Shown here: positions 9,950 to 25,869 of the stretch, in pieces
Numbering within the stretch: the stretch's first letter is position 1
Layout: each line of letters begins with the position of its first letter
From: Sinomonas atrocyanea
Lineage (GTDB): Bacteria; Actinomycetota; Actinomycetes; Actinomycetales; Micrococcaceae
Reading direction: 5' to 3'
Assembly (NCBI RefSeq): GCF_030812675.1
Contig: NZ_JAUSTE010000004.1
Location: 1-64,000 of the forward strand
Length of the DNA stretch: 64,000 nucleotides
Translations under genes and position numbers: made by a program
Notes under the pieces: model-generated
Database searches by the model: none
What the model was told of the DNA's origin: nothing
Seen by the model: the letters and a program-made list of their open reading frames with translations, nothing else

Positions 9950-11335
9950 ATGGCGGACTACACCGAGCTCCTGCGGGCGCACGCCCGGGCGGGAGCGGAG
10001 GAGGCCGTCCATGCTCTGCGCAGCCTCGTCTCCATCCCGGGCTCCGCGTGGGCCGGGGCCGATCCGCAGCACCTCGAGCACAGCGCCGCCCTCGTGGCCC
10101 AGCTGTTCGGGGACGCCGGGTTCCCGGAGGTCGACGTCGTGCGGGCGGAGAAGCCCGACGGGATGCCCGGCGCCCCCGCAGTCCTCGCGCGCCGGCCCGC
10201 GGCACCCGGGTCCCCCAGCGTGCTCCTCTACGCCCACCACGACGTCCAGCCGACGGGCGACCTCGGGGCCTGGCACAGCCCGCCCTTCGAGGCCGTCGAG
10301 CGGCGCGGACGCCTGTTCGGGCGCGGAGTCGCCGACAACAAGGGCGGCGTGGTCCTCCACCTGGCCGCGTGCCGTGCCCTGGCCCGGACGCTCGGCGTCG
10401 AGGCAGGCGTGGGCGTGACGGTGCTCGTCGACGGCGAGGAGGAGGTCGGCTCGCCGTCGCTGCCCCGCCTGCTGGATGCCCAGGGCACGCTCCTGCGCCC
10501 GGACGTGGTGATCGTGGCGGACTCGGGCAACTGGCGGGTGGGCGTGCCGGCGCTCACGACCAGCCTGCGGGGCTTCGCCTCGGCGACCCTCGAGGTCCGG
10601 GTCCTCGAGCACTCGCTGCACACCGGCACCTTCGGCGGCGCGGTCCTCGATGCCCTCGCCGCGCTGTCCCACCTCGTCGCGAGCCTCTACGCCGCCGACG
10701 GCAGCGTCGCCGTTCCGGGCCTCGTGGGCTGGGACGACGGCCGGTGGGAGCTGAGCGAGGAGGACTACCGGCTCGATGCCGGAGTGCTGCCCGGGGTGCA
10801 GCTTGCCGGTTCCGGCAGCATCGCGTCACGGCTGTGGACCAAGCCGGCCCTGTCCATCATCGGCATCGATGCCCCGCCCGTGGCGCTGTCCGCGGACGCG
10901 ATCGTCCCTTCTGCCCGGGCGAGGTTCAGCCTCAGGCTCGCCCCCGGGGACGACCCGGCGCGGGCGCTGGCAGCGGTGCGCGCGCACCTCGAGGCGAACG
11001 CTCCCCTCGGCGCCCGGATCACGGTGACGCCCGGGGCCTCGACGGAGGCCTTCGCCGGAGACGCCGCCTCGGGCCCCGCCCGGAGCATGCTGGCGGCGAT
11101 GAAGGAGGTCTGGGGCGTGGACCCGGTGCTCATGGGCGTGGGCGGCTCGATTCCCGCCGCGGCCGAGCTCGCCGCCCGGTTCCCGTCGGCGCAGGTGCTC
11201 ATCACGGGGGTGGAGGACCCGGACTCCCGCGCGCACGGCGCGGACGAGTCCATCGACCTGGCTGACTTCCACAGGGCCGTCCTCGCAGAGGCGCTCCTGC
11301 TGGCCTCGCTCGGCCACGGCGGGAGGGCAGCGTGA
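9950..11335 (+). CDS. M20 family metallo-dipeptidase/carboxypeptidase
   Basis: A 461-residue zinc exopeptidase of the M20 dipeptidase group. First metal motif YAHHDVQP (His and Asp ligands) lies at about 93-100, GRGVADNKGG follows at about 124-133, and the catalytic Glu pair is in DGEEEVGSP at about 162-170. A dimerisation (bacterial exopeptidase) domain follows. Substrate is probably a small peptide or N-acyl amino acid; which one is unknown. It starts the plus-strand block that interrupts the arginine cluster, and its stop overlaps the start of the next gene by 4 bases. Confidence 0.9.
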   Translation: MADYTELLRAHARAGAEEAVHALRSLVSIPGSAWAGADPQHLEHSAALVAQLFGDAGFPEVDVVRAEKPDGMPGAPAVLARRPAAPGSPSVLLYAHHDVQPTGDLGAWHSPPFEAVERRGRLFGRGVADNKGGVVLHLAACRALARTLGVEAGVGVTVLVDGEEEVGSPSLPRLLDAQGTLLRPDVVIVADSGNWRVGVPALTTSLRGFASATLEVRVLEHSLHTGTFGGAVLDALAALSHLVASLYAADGSVAVPGLVGWDDGRWELSEEDYRLDAGVLPGVQLAGSGSIASRLWTKPALSIIGIDAPPVALSADAIVPSARARFSLRLAPGDDPARALAAVRAHLEANAPLGARITVTPGASTEAFAGDAASGPARSMLAAMKEVWGVDPVLMGVGGSIPAAAELAARFPSAQVLITGVEDPDSRAHGADESIDLADFHRAVLAEALLLASLGHGGRAA

Positions 11336-11898
11336 GGTGGGGACCCGCCGTCGTCCGTCCCGAGCGTCCCGGGGACTTCCCCGCCGTCCGCGCCGTGACT
11401 GCGGCGGCGTTCGCCAGCGCCGCCCACTCCGCGCCGCCCGTGGACGAGACCGGGGATCCGGGCGAGGCGGCGCTCGTCGAGTGGCTCCGCGCCGATGCCG
11501 GGTACCTGCCGTGGCTGGCCCTCGTCGCCGAGGAGGGGGGCGCTGTCGTCGGCCACGCCATCACGACCCGCGGGTGGATCGACGCAGCCGGCCGCGACCC
11601 GGTGCCGGCGCTGGGGCTCGGGCCGATCTCCGTGCGGCCGGACCGGCAGGGCCGGGGCATCGGCGCGGCGCTGCTCGAGGCGACCGTCCGCGCCGCCGAG
11701 GACCGGAGGGAGCGGCTCATCGCGCTCCTCGGCGACCCCGCCTACTACGGCGCCCACGGCTGGGAGCCTGCCTCGCGGCACGGCATCGCCGCTCCTGACC
11801 CGGCGTGGGGCGGGCTGTTCCAGGTCCGGCTGCTCCCCGCGCACGACGGCGCCCGGGGCACCTTCCGCTACGTCGCACCGTTCGCGCGGCTCGGGTAG
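11332..11898 (+). CDS. GNAT N-acetyltransferase (YhbS-like)
   Basis: A 188-residue GNAT-fold protein. The acetyl-CoA loop is represented by VRPDRQGRGIGAALL (RxxGxG/A pattern) at about 101-115, after a beta strand LGLGPISV, and a C-terminal GDPAYYGAHGW segment typical of YhbS-type GNATs. Acceptor unknown. GTG start overlaps the stop of the M20 peptidase (GTGA), so the two genes are translationally coupled. Confidence 0.85.
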   Translation: MRWGPAVVRPERPGDFPAVRAVTAAAFASAAHSAPPVDETGDPGEAALVEWLRADAGYLPWLALVAEEGGAVVGHAITTRGWIDAAGRDPVPALGLGPISVRPDRQGRGIGAALLEATVRAAEDRRERLIALLGDPAYYGAHGWEPASRHGIAAPDPAWGGLFQVRLLPAHDGARGTFRYVAPFARLG

Positions 11899-11930
11899 CC
11901 GCCCCCATGCCCGCAGGAGAGGATGGGGGG

Positions 11931-12473
11931 ATGTCCCGCGAGAGGTTCATGCGCATCCACAGCCCCGAGTTCCAGGCGATGAGCGAGCGCGTGCTGCAGG
12001 TGACCGCCCTGACCTCCCGGCTCAACGTCCTGCCCTTCGACGACGAGGAGGGCAAGGCCGCGCTCTTCGAGCAGATCCTGGGCCGCCCGCTGCCGCCGCG
12101 GGTGACGGTCTACCCGCCCTTCTACACCGACCACGGCCTCGGGCTCGACTTCGCCGAGCGGGTGTTCATCAACCAGAACTGCACGTTCCTGGACTATGCC
12201 GGGATCCGGCTGGCCGAACGCGTGATGGTCGGGCCCGGGGCCACGTTCATCACGAACGGCCACCCGGTCGATCCCGCCGAGCGGCGGCTGTGGCTGACGG
12301 GGGCGCCCATCGATGTGGCGGAGAACGTGTGGATCGGCGCCGGCGCCATGATCCTTCCCGGCGTCAGCATCGGGCGGGACGCCGTGATCGCAGCGGGCGC
12401 CGTGGTGGCCGACGACGTCCCGCCGGCGACCCTGGTCATGGGCCCGAAGGGCACGGTGCGCCGGCAGTGGTGA
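11931..12473 (+). CDS. Maltose/galactoside-type sugar O-acetyltransferase
   Basis: A 180-residue left-handed beta-helix acyltransferase of the Maa/LacA/NodL group. Hexapeptide repeats span about 70-165. They include the conserved NQNCTFLDYA stretch, the catalytic-His block ITNGHPVDP, and the WIGAGAMILPGVSIG coil. The ATG at 11931 has an AGGAGAGG-like ribosome site and starts with the usual short helical N-terminus, so I chose it over an upstream in-frame start inside the preceding gene. Substrate unknown. Confidence 0.88.
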   Translation: MSRERFMRIHSPEFQAMSERVLQVTALTSRLNVLPFDDEEGKAALFEQILGRPLPPRVTVYPPFYTDHGLGLDFAERVFINQNCTFLDYAGIRLAERVMVGPGATFITNGHPVDPAERRLWLTGAPIDVAENVWIGAGAMILPGVSIGRDAVIAAGAVVADDVPPATLVMGPKGTVRRQW

Positions 12474-12521
12474 TCCGCGGCGGCCGGCCTCCCCTGGCGC
12501 GCGTCGTGGCAGAGCCGCGGT

Positions 12522-13127
12522 TCAGGCGGGCGCCACGACCGTGCGCATGACGCAGTTCTTGCTGCCCTTGGGGCGGACGTACTCGAACCCCGTGGCCTCG
12601 AAGAGCCGTCGCGTGCCGTTGTAGAGCACCGCCTGGCGTGCGCCCCCGGTGTCGTGCGGATAGCCCTCGACCATGCCGCCGCCCGCGTCCGCGATCAGCC
12701 GCAGCGCGCCCCGGACGGCGACTGCAGAGAGGCCGTGGTGGCGATGGCGCCGGTCCACGAAGATGCACGTGAGCCGGTAGTCCGGCAGCACGTCGAGCTC
12801 GGCCTCGTACTGTTTGCGGTGGTAGATGTTCGGCAGTTCCGCCGGCGTGCCGTACTCGCACCATGCGACGGCCTCCCCGTCCTGCAGGACGAGCGCCGCG
12901 TGCGCCCGGCCCTCGTCGACGAGGCGGCGCTTCTGGGTGCGGTTGTCCTCCTCGGCGCGCCGCTTCTCGGCGTAGAAGGTCTGGAACCACATGCACCAGC
13001 ACCCGCCGAAGACGCCGTTGTTGCGCTCGGCCAGGTCCGCGAAGGCATCCCAGGTCGCTGGGCCGAGGGCGACGACGGTGAGGGCGCCGGGCTCCACGCC
13101 TGCCGTGACGGTGCCGGGGGTGTCCAC
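12522..13127 (-). CDS. GNAT-family acetyltransferase-like protein
   Basis: A 201-residue cytoplasmic protein of a GNAT-like family common in actinobacteria. The N-terminal GGCWCMWF motif (two Cys, two Trp) at about 41-48 is characteristic of this group; a central RLTCIFVDRRHRHHGLS segment resembles the beta4-P-loop acetyl-CoA region with an atypical loop; the end contains LFEATGFEYVR, as in many GNATs. Substrate unknown. GTG start assumed. It is convergent with the O-acetyltransferase gene. Confidence 0.7.
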   Translation of the reverse strand: MDTPGTVTAGVEPGALTVVALGPATWDAFADLAERNNGVFGGCWCMWFQTFYAEKRRAEEDNRTQKRRLVDEGRAHAALVLQDGEAVAWCEYGTPAELPNIYHRKQYEAELDVLPDYRLTCIFVDRRHRHHGLSAVAVRGALRLIADAGGGMVEGYPHDTGGARQAVLYNGTRRLFEATGFEYVRPKGSKNCVMRTVVAPA

Positions 13128-13207
13128 CGCCTCAGGCTAGGACGCGCGCCGGGCCCTGTACATGCCCCACCGCGGCGGTACTGCCACGGCCGCGGCCGCG
13201 GGTCAGG

Positions 13208-13672
13208 TCAGTACTCGCCCTTGATCACGAAGTACGAGCCTCGGATCTCGCCGGCGAGCTTGGACTTCTGGCGGGCGAACTTGAAGGTGCCCGCGAGCTC
13301 CTCCGGGACCTCCATCCCCTGGGAGAGCTTGAAGCCGACCGCGCGTTTGCCGCCGTCCTCGACGGAGTACATGACGTTGATCGAGAGGCCAGACTCGTAG
13401 AACACATAGGCCATCCGGAGGCCGTCCACCTCGAAGGAGGTGACCTCCAGTGGGCGGGAGGCGATGGTGAGGCTGCGCTCCTCCGCGAGGATCCGCTGGA
13501 TCCATTCCAGGGTTTCGGGTGCCTCGCTGGCCGGCGTGACGGTGAAGTCGTGGTCGTACTTGTTCTTGAAGTAGCGGGACTCGTTGGCCCTCAGCCCGGC
13601 CAGGGCGTCCGCGACGGGGGACGATTCGAGTCCCACGGTGGACACGTCCTTGAAATCTACGGTGTACGGCAT
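13208..13672 (-). CDS. Conserved protein of unknown function
   Basis: A 154-residue soluble protein without signal peptide or membrane segment; I do not recognise a functional family with confidence. It has a mixed charged composition, a Lys/Tyr-rich stretch YFKNKYDHDFTV at about 34-45, and a basic C-terminus ending SYFVIKGEY. I recall similar actinobacterial proteins, some labelled phage-tail-like, but nothing around it is phage-derived, so I do not adopt that name. It is a single-gene unit divergent from the DinB gene. Confidence 0.6.
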   Translation of the reverse strand: MPYTVDFKDVSTVGLESSPVADALAGLRANESRYFKNKYDHDFTVTPASEAPETLEWIQRILAEERSLTIASRPLEVTSFEVDGLRMAYVFYESGLSINVMYSVEDGGKRAVGFKLSQGMEVPEELAGTFKFARQKSKLAGEIRGSYFVIKGEY

Positions 13673-13778
13673 CTGTCGCTCCTCGAAGTGGTCCTTGCAC
13701 TGCCCACACTACGGCCGGACCCGCGTGGCCCCTTCTCGATTCCTGATCGATCGGATGCCGCTGTAGCAGAATGCAGGC

Positions 13779-14381
13779 ATGACGGACCTCACCGACGCCA
13801 AGGACGCGCTCAGGTACTACCTCCAGGAGGCCCGGGAGGCGCTCCTGTGGAAACTCGACGGGCTCGGCGAGCGGGAGCTGAGGATGCCGCGCACGCCCAC
13901 CGGCACGAACCTGCTGGGCATCGTCAAGCATGCGGCGAACGTGGAGATCGGGTACTTCGGCGACACGTTCGGCCGTCCGTGGCCCACACCCCGGGAGCGG
14001 GTCTCGGACGCCGAGGTCGACGCTGACCCGCAGGCCGACTGGTACGCGACGGAGCACGAGAGCGCGGCCGGCATCGTCGACCTCTACCGTCGCGTCTGGG
14101 CCTTCGCCGACGCCACCATCGATGCCCTGCCCCTCGAGGCCACCGGCAGGGTGCCCTGGTGGCCCCGCGAGAAGAGCGAGGTGACCCTCGGCCGCGTCCT
14201 CGTGCACGTCCTCACAGACCTCGCCCGGCACGCGGGCCACGCCGACATCCTCCGCGAATCGGTCGACGGCGCGGCGGGCCTCGTCCCGGGCAGCAGCAAC
14301 CTCCCGGACCAGGACTGGTCCGCGTACGTGCAGAAGCTCACCGCGCTCGCCGAGGGCTCCGAGCGGCCGACGTCGGGGTGA
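13779..14381 (+). CDS. DinB family protein (DUF664-like)
   Basis: A 200-residue putative metal-dependent four-helix-bundle protein of the DinB/YfiT superfamily. Likely metal histidines are in LGIVKHAANVE (about 46-56) and in the C-terminal VLVHVLTDLARHAGHAD block (about 143-159). Relatives include bacillithiol or mycothiol transferases, but this sub-family has no assigned reaction. Its stop abuts the stop of the convergent VOC gene. Confidence 0.8.
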   Translation: MTDLTDAKDALRYYLQEAREALLWKLDGLGERELRMPRTPTGTNLLGIVKHAANVEIGYFGDTFGRPWPTPRERVSDAEVDADPQADWYATEHESAAGIVDLYRRVWAFADATIDALPLEATGRVPWWPREKSEVTLGRVLVHVLTDLARHAGHADILRESVDGAAGLVPGSSNLPDQDWSAYVQKLTALAEGSERPTSG

Positions 14382-14822
14382 CTAGCCGGTCCGCTGGGCC
14401 AGGGCGACGATGATCCCCTCCGGGCCGCGCACGTACACCATGCGCCAGACGTTCTCGTACTCGCCCACCCCGCCGACCAGGCTGTAGCCGTCCGCGGCCA
14501 GCCGCTCGACGGCGGCCGGGAGGTCGTCGACCTCGAAGGCCACATTGCGCAGCCCCAGTTCGGTGGACATCGCGCCGGGCGAGCCCGGCTCGTGGGCGGG
14601 CCGGACGAAGCTGGAGAGCTCCACCCCGGCGCCGCCATCGGGCGGCCGGAGCATGACGATCTCGCTGCGCGAGCCGGGGATGCCGATCACCGTGTCCACG
14701 AACTCGCCCTCCATCACCATCCGGCCCTCGACCTCGAGGCCCAGGCCGACGAAGAATGCCGTGGCCGCGGCGAGGTCCGCCACGGTGATGCCCACGTGGT
14801 CGAGGCGCCGCACCCGCCCCAC
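14382..14822 (-). CDS. VOC family (glyoxalase/dioxygenase fold) protein
   Basis: A 146-residue vicinal-oxygen-chelate protein with the two paired beta-alpha-beta-beta-beta modules. The first starts RLDHVGITVADL at about 6-17 (metal His), the second LRNVAFEVDDL at about 90-100, and it ends with VYVRGPEGIIVAL, carrying the likely Glu ligand. This resembles methylmalonyl-CoA epimerase-like or glyoxalase-like single-domain proteins; substrate not predictable. It lies 3 bases downstream of argR and may be cotranscribed with the arginine operon, a position that in relatives is occupied by argG. Confidence 0.82.
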   Translation of the reverse strand: MGRVRRLDHVGITVADLAAATAFFVGLGLEVEGRMVMEGEFVDTVIGIPGSRSEIVMLRPPDGGAGVELSSFVRPAHEPGSPGAMSTELGLRNVAFEVDDLPAAVERLAADGYSLVGGVGEYENVWRMVYVRGPEGIIVALAQRTG

Positions 14823-14825
14823 GGC

Positions 14826-15344
14826 TCAGGCCCCCTGGGAGGCCAGCTCGAGGAAGCGCGCGGCGACGGCCTCTCCGCCGGACGGGTCGCGAGTGACGAT
14901 CATGACCGTGTCGTCCCCGGCGATGGTGCCCAGGATCGAGGGGATCACCGAATGGTCGATCGCGAGCGCCAGGAAGTTCGCCGCGCCGGGCGGGGTGCGC
15001 AGCACCACGATGTTGGCACTCGACTCGGCGGTCACGAGCAGGTCGGCGCACAGCTTCGCGAGCCGCGCGTCGAGGACCTCGGGCGCCTGCCCCAGGCGGG
15101 GGCTGCGGTCCCCTCCCTCGCCCCGCACCGCGTACACGAGGCCGCCGTCGGCGCCGCGGACCCGGACGGCCCCGATCTCCACGAGGTCGCGGGAGAGGGT
15201 CGCCTGGGTGACCTGCACGCCGTCGTCCGCGAGGAGCGCGGCGAGCTCGGCCTGCGAGCGCACCGGCTGCCCCGCCAGGAGCGCGCGGATGCGCGCCTGG
15301 CGGGCGGCCTTCGTCTGCGGGGCGGCGCCCGGAACCGCTGTCAT
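14826..15344 (-). CDS. argR: Arginine repressor ArgR
   Basis: DNA-binding regulator of arginine genes. The 172-residue protein has an N-terminal winged helix (about 14-75, with VTQATLSRDLVEIGAVRV as the recognition region) and a C-terminal oligomerisation/arginine-binding domain containing IAGDDTVMIV at about 141-150, where the Asp pair contacts arginine in known ArgR hexamers. It is the last classical gene of argCJBDFR. Predicted operators are the paired ATGCAT boxes before argC and argG. A TTG two codons upstream is an alternative start. Confidence 0.95.
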   Translation of the reverse strand: MTAVPGAAPQTKAARQARIRALLAGQPVRSQAELAALLADDGVQVTQATLSRDLVEIGAVRVRGADGGLVYAVRGEGGDRSPRLGQAPEVLDARLAKLCADLLVTAESSANIVVLRTPPGAANFLALAIDHSVIPSILGTIAGDDTVMIVTRDPSGGEAVAARFLELASQGA

Positions 15345-15357
15345 GGTCAACGTCTCG

Positions 15358-16329
15358 TCAGAGGGCCGGGAGGCCCTCGACGACGGCCTGGCCCGAGTAG
15401 TGCAGGACCCACGCGAGGAGGGCCTTCTGGGCGTGCAGGCGGTTCTCTGCCTCGTCCCACACGACCGACTGCGGGCCGTCGATGACCTCTGCGGCGACCT
15501 CGTAGCCGCGGTATGCCGGGAGGCAGTGGAGGAACACGGCGTCGGGGGCGGCCTTGGCCATCGCCGCGGCGTCGACCGAGTAGTCGCGGAAGAGGGACAG
15601 GCGCGCCTCCTTCTCCGCCTCCTGGCCCATCGAGACCCAGGTGTCCGTGGTGACCACGTCGGCGCCGTCGAGGGCGGCGACGGGGTCAACGGTGACGAGG
15701 ACCGATCCGCCGGTCTGGGCGGCGACGGCCTCGGCCTCGGCGACGACCTCGGCGGCGGGGAGGTAGCCCTCGGGCCCGGCGATGCGCACGTGCATGCCCG
15801 CCGTGACGCCGGCGAGGAGGTAGGAATTGGCCATGTTGTTCGCCGCGTCGCCGAGGTAGGCCATCGACAGGCCCGCGAGCTCGCCCTTGTGCTCCTTGAC
15901 CGTGAGCAGGTCCGCGAGGAGCTGGCACGGGTGGTAGTCGTCGCACAGCGCGTTGACCACGGGCACGCGGGAGTTCGCGGCCATGTCGACCAGGCCCTGG
16001 TGGGCCCCGGTGCGCCACACGATCGCCGCGACCATGCGCTCGAGGACCCTGGCGGTGTCCTCGACCGACTCCTTGTGCCCGATCTGGCTCTCGCCCGGGT
16101 TGATGATGAGCGGCGTCCCGCCCATGTCGGAGACACCGGTGGAGAAGGAGACGCGGGTGCGGGTGGAGGTCTTGTCGAAGATGACCGCGACCGTCTTGCG
16201 GCCGGCGCCCTCGGCGGCGAGCGGCTGCACCGAGTACGGCGCGGCCTTCATCCGCACGGCGAGGTCGAGGACCTCGGCCTGCTCGGCGGGGCTGAGGTCG
16301 GTGTCCTTGAGGAAGTGCCGGGTGGTCAC
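15358..16329 (-). CDS. argF: Ornithine carbamoyltransferase
   Basis: Makes citrulline from ornithine and carbamoyl phosphate. The 323-residue protein has the carbamoyl-phosphate motif STRTR at about 57-61 and the ornithine-site HCLPAYRG near residue 270. GTG at 16329 overlaps the argD stop by 4 bases (GTGA) and follows a strong AAGGAGG ribosome site, which fixes the start. Confidence 0.97.
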   Translation of the reverse strand: MTTRHFLKDTDLSPAEQAEVLDLAVRMKAAPYSVQPLAAEGAGRKTVAVIFDKTSTRTRVSFSTGVSDMGGTPLIINPGESQIGHKESVEDTARVLERMVAAIVWRTGAHQGLVDMAANSRVPVVNALCDDYHPCQLLADLLTVKEHKGELAGLSMAYLGDAANNMANSYLLAGVTAGMHVRIAGPEGYLPAAEVVAEAEAVAAQTGGSVLVTVDPVAALDGADVVTTDTWVSMGQEAEKEARLSLFRDYSVDAAAMAKAAPDAVFLHCLPAYRGYEVAAEVIDGPQSVVWDEAENRLHAQKALLAWVLHYSGQAVVEGLPAL

Positions 16330-17636
16330 TTCGCCTCCTTCAGGGTGGTGGCGGCTGCTGCGACGAGCGCGGGCAGCGCGGCGGCGAACGTATCGGCCTG
16401 CTCGGCCGTGAGGATGAGGGGCGGGGCCAGGCGGATGGTGCGCGGGCCCGGCGCGTTGACGATGAAGCCCGCGTCGAGGGCGGCGTTGACGACGGCGCCG
16501 GCCAGGTTCGCGCCGTCGGGCACCCCCGCGGGGCTCGCCAGGTCGACGCCGATGAGCAGGCCGCGGCCGCGGACCTCGGCGACCTCCGGCAGGTCCGCGA
16601 GCGCGGCGCGCAGTCGCTCTCCCACGGCACGGACGTTGGCGAGGACTCCCTGCGTCTCGATCGCGTGCAGGGTGGCCAGCGCGGCCGCCGTCGCCACGGG
16701 GTTCCCGCCGAACGTGGTGCCGTGCTGGCCGGCGGTGAGGCGGGCGCTGTTCTCCTCCCCGAACGTCACGAGGGCGCCGATCGGGAAGCCGCCGCCGAGG
16801 CCCTTGGCGAGGGTGACGGCGTCGGGCACGATCCCGGCGCCCTCGATCGCGAGCCACGTGCCGGTGCGGCCCATGCCGGTCTGGACCTCGTCGACGATCA
16901 GGAGGGCACCGGCGTCGCGGGTGATCTTCCGGGCGGCGGCGAGGTAGCCGGGTGGGAGCGGCACGACGCCGGCCTCGCCCTGGATCGGCTCGAGGAAGAC
17001 GGCCTGCGTGGTCGCGTCCACGGCGGCCGCGAGGGCGTCGACGTCGCCGAACGGGACGTGGACCACGCCGCCGGGAAGGGGTTCGAACGGCTCGCGGTAG
17101 GCCTTCTTCGCCGTGAGGGCGAGGGCTCCCATGGTGCGGCCGTGGAAGGCGCCCTCGAGGGCGACGACCTTGGTCCGGGGCTGCTCGGCGGTGCCGGCGT
17201 TGCGGCGGGCCAGCTTGAACGCGGCCTCGTTGGCCTCGGTCCCGGAGTTCGCGAAGAACACCTTCGACCCGGCCGGGGCGCCGGTGACCTCGAGGAGCTT
17301 CTCGGCCAGGGCCACCTGGGTGGGGCTCGTGAAGAAGTTCGAGACGTGCCCGAGCGTGGCCAGCTGCGAGGAGATCACGGACGTGACGAACGGGTGGGCG
17401 TGGCCGAGGGCGTTGACGGCGATGCCGCCGAGGAGGTCGAGGTACTGCTTCCCGTCGGCGTCCCACACGTAGCAGCCCTGGCCGCGGACGAGGACGCGCT
17501 GCGGCGTCCCGAACACGCCCATGAGCGAGTCCGAGTAGCGGGAGAGCCACTCGCTCCCGCTCGAGGTCCCCGCCAGCTCGGACGCGGGGCGGACCTCCGG
17601 ACGGCTCTCGGTGGTGTTCGTGCTGTCCTGGCTCAT
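16326..17636 (-). CDS. argD: Acetylornithine aminotransferase
   Basis: PLP-dependent class III aminotransferase that converts N-acetylglutamate semialdehyde to N-acetylornithine; relatives also serve diaminopimelate synthesis. The 436-residue protein has the [20 protein letters not shown] opening, the [11 protein letters not shown] motif (Asp to the PLP ring nitrogen) and the Schiff-base Lys in [13 protein letters not shown]. Its first 35 residues are a hydrophilic extension. The start overlaps the argB stop by ATGA. Confidence 0.96.
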   Translation of the reverse strand: MSQDSTNTTESRPEVRPASELAGTSSGSEWLSRYSDSLMGVFGTPQRVLVRGQGCYVWDADGKQYLDLLGGIAVNALGHAHPFVTSVISSQLATLGHVSNFFTSPTQVALAEKLLEVTGAPAGSKVFFANSGTEANEAAFKLARRNAGTAEQPRTKVVALEGAFHGRTMGALALTAKKAYREPFEPLPGGVVHVPFGDVDALAAAVDATTQAVFLEPIQGEAGVVPLPPGYLAAARKITRDAGALLIVDEVQTGMGRTGTWLAIEGAGIVPDAVTLAKGLGGGFPIGALVTFGEENSARLTAGQHGTTFGGNPVATAAALATLHAIETQGVLANVRAVGERLRAALADLPEVAEVRGRGLLIGVDLASPAGVPDGANLAGAVVNAALDAGFIVNAPGPRTIRLAPPLILTAEQADTFAAALPALVAAAATTLKEAK

Positions 17637-18595
17637 GCGCGCGTTCCTTCCCCGTCGGGGACCACCTGGGTCCCGACGCCGGCGTTCGTGAAGATCTCGA
17701 GGAGCATGGTGTGCGGGCTGCGGCCGTCCACGATCGCGGCGCGGTCGACCCCCTCGGTGACGGCCTTGAGGCACGCGGCCATCTTCGGGATCATGCCCGA
17801 GGCGAGGCCCGGCAGCATCTCGCGCAGCTCGGAGGCGGAGATCTGGGAGACGAGCGAGTCCCGGTCGGGCCAGTTGCGGTAGAGGCCCTCGACGTCGGTG
17901 AGGATCACGAGGCGCGAGGCGCCCAGCGCCACGGCGACCGCCGCGGCGGCCGTGTCCGCGTTGACGTTGAGGACCTGGCCGGTGGGCTGGTAGAGGGCGC
18001 CGTCGGCCGCCTCCGCGTCCTCGACCTCGGGCGCGACGCCGGAGATCACGGGGATGCGGCCCGCCTCGAGGATGTCCAGGACGGCGCCCGGCTCGACGCC
18101 GACCACCTCGCCGACGAGGCCGAGGTCCACCTCCTCGCCGTCCACGACCGCGCCGGTGCGGACGGCGCGGAGCAGGCCGGCGTCCTCGCCCGAGAGGCCC
18201 ACGGCGTAGGGGCCGTGGGAGTTGATCAGGCCCACGAGCTCGCGGCCCACCTGGCCGGTGAGGACCATGCGGACGATGTCCATGGCCTCGGGGGTCGTGA
18301 CGCGCAGCCCTCCCTTGAACTCGCTCTCGATGCCCACCCGGCCCAGCATCGCGCTGATCTGGGGGCCGCCGCCGTGGACCACCACGGGGCGGATGCCGAC
18401 GTGGTGGAGGAACACGATGTCCTCGGCGAACGCGCGGCGGAGCTCGTCGTTGGCCATCGCGTTGCCGCCGTACTTGACCACCATGGTGGTGCCGGCGAAC
18501 TTCTGGATCCAGGGCAGGGCCTCGATGAGGGTCTCGGCCTTGTCCATGGCGAGGCGGAGGTTGGGGCTCTGGGGGGCGGTGGGGGCGTCAGTCAT
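17633..18595 (-). CDS. argB: N-acetylglutamate kinase
   Basis: Phosphorylates N-acetylglutamate with ATP. The 320-residue amino-acid-kinase-fold protein has the nucleotide Lys motif VVKYGGNAM near 40-48 and [10 protein letters not shown] at about 71-80. The approximately 35-residue N-terminal helix before the first strand (with [11 protein letters not shown]) is the segment that in hexameric, arginine-inhibited kinases forms the inter-dimer contact, so feedback inhibition by arginine is likely. The ATG at 18595 lies 5 bases after the argJ stop. Confidence 0.96.
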   Translation of the reverse strand: MTDAPTAPQSPNLRLAMDKAETLIEALPWIQKFAGTTMVVKYGGNAMANDELRRAFAEDIVFLHHVGIRPVVVHGGGPQISAMLGRVGIESEFKGGLRVTTPEAMDIVRMVLTGQVGRELVGLINSHGPYAVGLSGEDAGLLRAVRTGAVVDGEEVDLGLVGEVVGVEPGAVLDILEAGRIPVISGVAPEVEDAEAADGALYQPTGQVLNVNADTAAAAVAVALGASRLVILTDVEGLYRNWPDRDSLVSQISASELREMLPGLASGMIPKMAACLKAVTEGVDRAAIVDGRSPHTMLLEIFTNAGVGTQVVPDGEGTRA

Positions 18596-18600
18596 GGGTC

Positions 18601-20875
<2,275 letters not shown>

Positions 20876-20953
20876 CGGGTTCTTCCCGGTCAGCTTCCCT
20901 AGGATGGTGGTGCGAACCGAACGACACTGGACTTCGAGACACGCAGGAGAACC

Positions 20954-21919
20954 ATGATCAACGCCATCGTCGCCACAGCCCCCGGGGGCCCTGAAGTCCT
21001 CAAGCCCACCGAGATCGCCAGGCCCGAGCCCGGCCCGGGGCAGATCCTGGTGCGCGTCGCCGCGACCGGCATCAACTTCATCGAGACCTACCAGCGCCAG
21101 GGCCTCTACACGATGTCCTTCCCGTTCACGCCCGGCGCGGAGGCCTCGGGGGTCGTGGCCGCCGTGGGCGAGGGCGTCGCCGACTTCGCCGAGGGCGACC
21201 GGGTGGCGACCGCCGAGGGCGCGGCGACCTACGCGGAGTACGCCCTGATCGACTCGGACAAGGCCCTCCCCATCCCGGAGGGCGTGGACCTGCTCACCGC
21301 CGCCGCGCTCCCCCTGCAGGGGATGACTGCCCACTACCTCATCAACTCGACCTTCCGGGTGGAGCCCGGACAGACGGTGCTGCTCCACGCTGGCGCGGGC
21401 GGGGTGGGCCTGCTCATGATCCAGATGCTCAAGGCCAAGGGCGCGCGCGTCATCACCACGGTCTCGAACGACGCCAAGGCCGACCTCGCCTCGGGCGCCG
21501 GCGCGGACCACGTGATCCGCTACGACGGCTTCCCCGAGCAGGTCCGGGAGCTCACCGGCGGGGCCGGCGTCGACGTGGTGTACGACGGCGTGGGGCGGGA
21601 CACGTTCGACGGCTCCCTGACGAGCCTGCGCATCCGCGGGATGCTCGTGCTGTTCGGCGCGGCGTCCGGCCCGGTGCCCCCGGTGGACCCGCAGCGGCTC
21701 AACGCCGGCGGCTCGCTCTTCCTGACCCGTCCCACGCTCGCCCACCACCTGCTCAATGCCGCCGAGCGGCGCTGGCGCTCCTCCGAGGTCTTCGGCGCGG
21801 TGGCCGACGGCTCGCTCAACGTCCGCATCGGGGCGCAGTTCCCCCTGTGGGAGGCCGCCGCGGCGCACACCGCGCTCGAGGGCCGTGCCACCACCGGCAA
21901 GGTCCTCCTCGTCCCGTAG
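20954..21919 (+). CDS. Zinc-independent NADPH:quinone reductase
   Basis: A 321-residue medium-chain dehydrogenase/reductase of the quinone oxidoreductase type. The N-terminal GroES-like domain has TGINFIETYQRQGLY at about 38-52 and lacks zinc ligands; the NADPH loop HAGAGGVGLLMIQ is at about 144-156. Predicted cytosolic one- or two-electron quinone or enal reductase. It is 32 bases upstream of the peptide synthetase gene and could share its transcript, though a functional link is not evident. Confidence 0.9.
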   Translation: MINAIVATAPGGPEVLKPTEIARPEPGPGQILVRVAATGINFIETYQRQGLYTMSFPFTPGAEASGVVAAVGEGVADFAEGDRVATAEGAATYAEYALIDSDKALPIPEGVDLLTAAALPLQGMTAHYLINSTFRVEPGQTVLLHAGAGGVGLLMIQMLKAKGARVITTVSNDAKADLASGAGADHVIRYDGFPEQVRELTGGAGVDVVYDGVGRDTFDGSLTSLRIRGMLVLFGAASGPVPPVDPQRLNAGGSLFLTRPTLAHHLLNAAERRWRSSEVFGAVADGSLNVRIGAQFPLWEAAAAHTALEGRATTGKVLLVP

Positions 21920-21951
21920 CCGCCCACCCCACGAGCGAAGAAGGCACGGCA

Positions 21952-25865
<3,914 letters not shown>

Positions 25866-25869
<4 letters not shown>

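Noticed and set aside
13208-13672. Prophage remnant (phage-tail-like protein)
   Set aside because: The gene is single, flanked by ordinary metabolic genes, and no integrase, terminase or attachment site is visible.
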